This document shows, in pieces, positions 35,740 to 36,602 of a stretch of 36,602 bases of DNA. Position 1 is the first letter of the stretch. Every line of letters begins with the position of its first letter. Below the pieces are notes generated by a model. That model saw nothing but the letters and a program-made list of their open reading frames with translations. It was not told the DNA's origin and searched no databases. Origin of the DNA: Halomonas sp. (lineage in GTDB: Bacteria > Pseudomonadota > Gammaproteobacteria > Pseudomonadales > Halomonadaceae); assembly GCF_014859505.1 (NCBI RefSeq), contig NZ_JACUUD010000022.1:1-36602 (forward strand), given 5' to 3'. The translations under genes and the position numbers were made by a program.

Positions 35740-36602
35740 ATGGCCATACAGGACCCACGGGTGGGGTACGGCCTGCCGACGATCCTGGCGATAGCGCTGC
35801 ACGTCGTCGTGGTGCTGTTCAGCGTGATCAGCCTGCCGACCAGCGAGCCGGAACCCAGCTCGTCCTCCATCGTCCAGGCCACCCTGGTCAGCACCGAGAC
35901 GGTGACCGACCAGGCCCAGCGTGCCGAGGCGGCCAGGGCCCGCGCCCTGGCACGTCAGGCAGACGAGCTGCGTGAGGCCGAAGAGGCCGCGCGTCAGGCC
36001 GAGGAAGCCGCCGCCGCCGAGCAGTCAGCCCGGGAAGCACAGCGCGAGGCGGAGGAGCAGGCCCAGGAAGAGGCCCGTCGTGCCGCCGAGGCGGCAGAGG
36101 CCGACGCCAGACGACGCGCCGAGGAGGCCGACCGCCAGGCCCAGCTGCGTGAAGAGCAACGTGAAGCGCAGAGCGAACAGCAGGCGTTGGAGGCCGAGCG
36201 CCAGCGTCAGGCGGAGCAGGAGGCTCAGCGCCAGCGTGAGGCCGAGGCAGAAGCTGAACGCCAGCGTGAGGCCGAGGCAGAAGCCGAGCGCCGGCGCCAG
36301 GCGGAGCAGGAGGCCCAGCGCCAGCGTGAAGCCGAGGCAGAAGCTGAACGCCAGCGCCAGGCCGAAGCAGAAGCCGAGCGCCAACGTCAGGCGGAGCAGG
36401 AGGCCGAGCGCCAGCGCCAGGCCGAGGCAGAAGCCGAGCGCCAGCGTCAGGCGGAGGCAGAAGCCGAGCGCCAGCGTCAGGCGGAGGCAGAAGCCGAGCG
36501 CCAGCGTGAGGCCGAGGCAGAAGCCGAGCGTCAGCGTCAGGCGGAGCAGGAGGCCCAGCGCCAGCGTGAGGCCGAGGAGGCCGCGCGGCGTGCCGCCGAG
36601 GA
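35740..36602 (+). CDS. tolA: Tol-Pal system protein TolA, N-terminal part
   Basis: 287 complete codons are visible and the frame is still open at the window edge. An N-terminal inner-membrane anchor (about residues 9-33, GLPTILAIALHVVVVLFSV) includes the histidine that contacts TolQ/TolR. A long charged Ala/Glu/Arg/Gln helix follows from about residue 45, spanning the periplasm. From residue 148 it becomes a strict decapeptide repeat (see the repeat entry). The C-terminal domain that contacts TolB/Pal lies outside. GAGGAG precedes the ATG by 6 bases. Confidence 0.95.
   Translation, partial: MAIQDPRVGYGLPTILAIALHVVVVLFSVISLPTSEPEPSSSSIVQATLVSTETVTDQAQRAEAARARALARQADELREAEEAARQAEEAAAAEQSAREAQREAEEQAQEEARRAAEAAEADARRRAEEADRQAQLREEQREAQSEQQALEAERQRQAEQEAQRQREAEAEAERQREAEAEAERRRQAEQEAQRQREAEAEAERQRQAEAEAERQRQAEQEAERQRQAEAEAERQRQAEAEAERQRQAEAEAERQREAEAEAERQRQAEQEAQRQREAEEAARRAAE
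36181..36570 (+). repeat. 30-bp in-frame tandem repeat (13 units) inside tolA
   Basis: Thirteen contiguous 30-base units encode variants of the decapeptide AEAEAERQRQ, with AEQEAQRQRE as the second common form. Units at 36421-36510 are nearly identical at DNA level. A higher-order copy is visible: 36211-36270 and 36301-36360 are close matches. A fourteenth, degraded unit (AEEAARRAAE) begins at 36571. The array lies in the helical domain and would tolerate gain or loss of units without frameshift. Confidence 0.9.

Noticed and set aside
36025..36384. Antisense frame in tolA that looks like a hydrophobic repeat membrane protein
   Set aside because: Its Leu/Phe/Gly repeats are the reverse complement of the TolA Ala/Glu/Arg/Gln repeats; no start signals support it.
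36181..36600. Regular 30-bp repeats suggesting a CRISPR array
   Set aside because: Units are contiguous with no spacers, are in frame, and encode the TolA helix.

Overview
The window is an ordinary, gene-dense chromosomal stretch from a GC-rich gammaproteobacterium. The family-level look of the proteins (GrxA, AspRS, PrfC, RuvC, HypT-like and YjjV-like sequences) and the block fmdB-aspS-ruvC-ruvA-ruvB-ybgC-tolQ-tolR-tolA, which resembles the Pseudomonas arrangement, point to Gammaproteobacteria. A halophilic Halomonas-type organism is my best guess; this is inference, not a database result. I saw no tRNA, rRNA, CRISPR array, prophage or insertion sequence. No stretch longer than about 250 bases lacks a gene.

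Layout. 1-5.1 kb: the end of gcvT, then a leftward group of envelope and repair genes (YihG-like acyltransferase, LysM/LytM lipoprotein, GT4 glycosyltransferase, PAP2 phosphatase, AlkB dioxygenase). 5.1-7.8 kb: a LysR regulator divergent from scoA-scoB (succinyl-CoA:acetoacetate CoA-transferase), with an AT-rich control region between them. 7.8-10.5 kb: an uncharacterised protein, GrxA glutaredoxin, an inositol-monophosphatase-family enzyme and an orphan HybE-like chaperone. 10.5-13.2 kb: 3-hydroxybutyrate dehydrogenase and a RegB/RegA-type redox two-component system. HbdH with ScoAB would take 3-hydroxybutyrate to acetoacetyl-CoA. 13.3-19.8 kb: prfC-tatD, ygfZ, a small HMA-like protein with an OsmC protein, uvrB, and a remnant of nei (endonuclease VIII) that keeps its two ends but has lost its middle. 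20-26.6 kb: class I fumarase, cardiolipin synthase, a HypT-like LysR regulator, a bifunctional NadM-Nudix protein with an altered Nudix box, a YihY/BrkB membrane protein and acylphosphatase. 26.6-29.4 kb: a leftward nucleoside-salvage operon (2-hydroxyacid dehydrogenase, ribokinase, nucleoside hydrolase). 29.4-36.6 kb: fmdB, aspS, ruvCAB, ybgC and tolQRA; tolA runs off the end inside a 30-bp tandem repeat.

Most interesting: the collapsed nei gene still coupled to uvrB; a 14-codon leader ORF with a strong ribosome site overlapping the poorly preceded ruvC start; the tolA decapeptide minisatellite; the hydrogenase-chaperone homologue with no hydrogenase in view; an HMA-like protein without metal cysteines coupled to OsmC; a Nudix box with arginine at a metal-binding glutamate position; and a bipartite intergenic motif shared by two distant sites. 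I did not find a clearly new multi-gene system.
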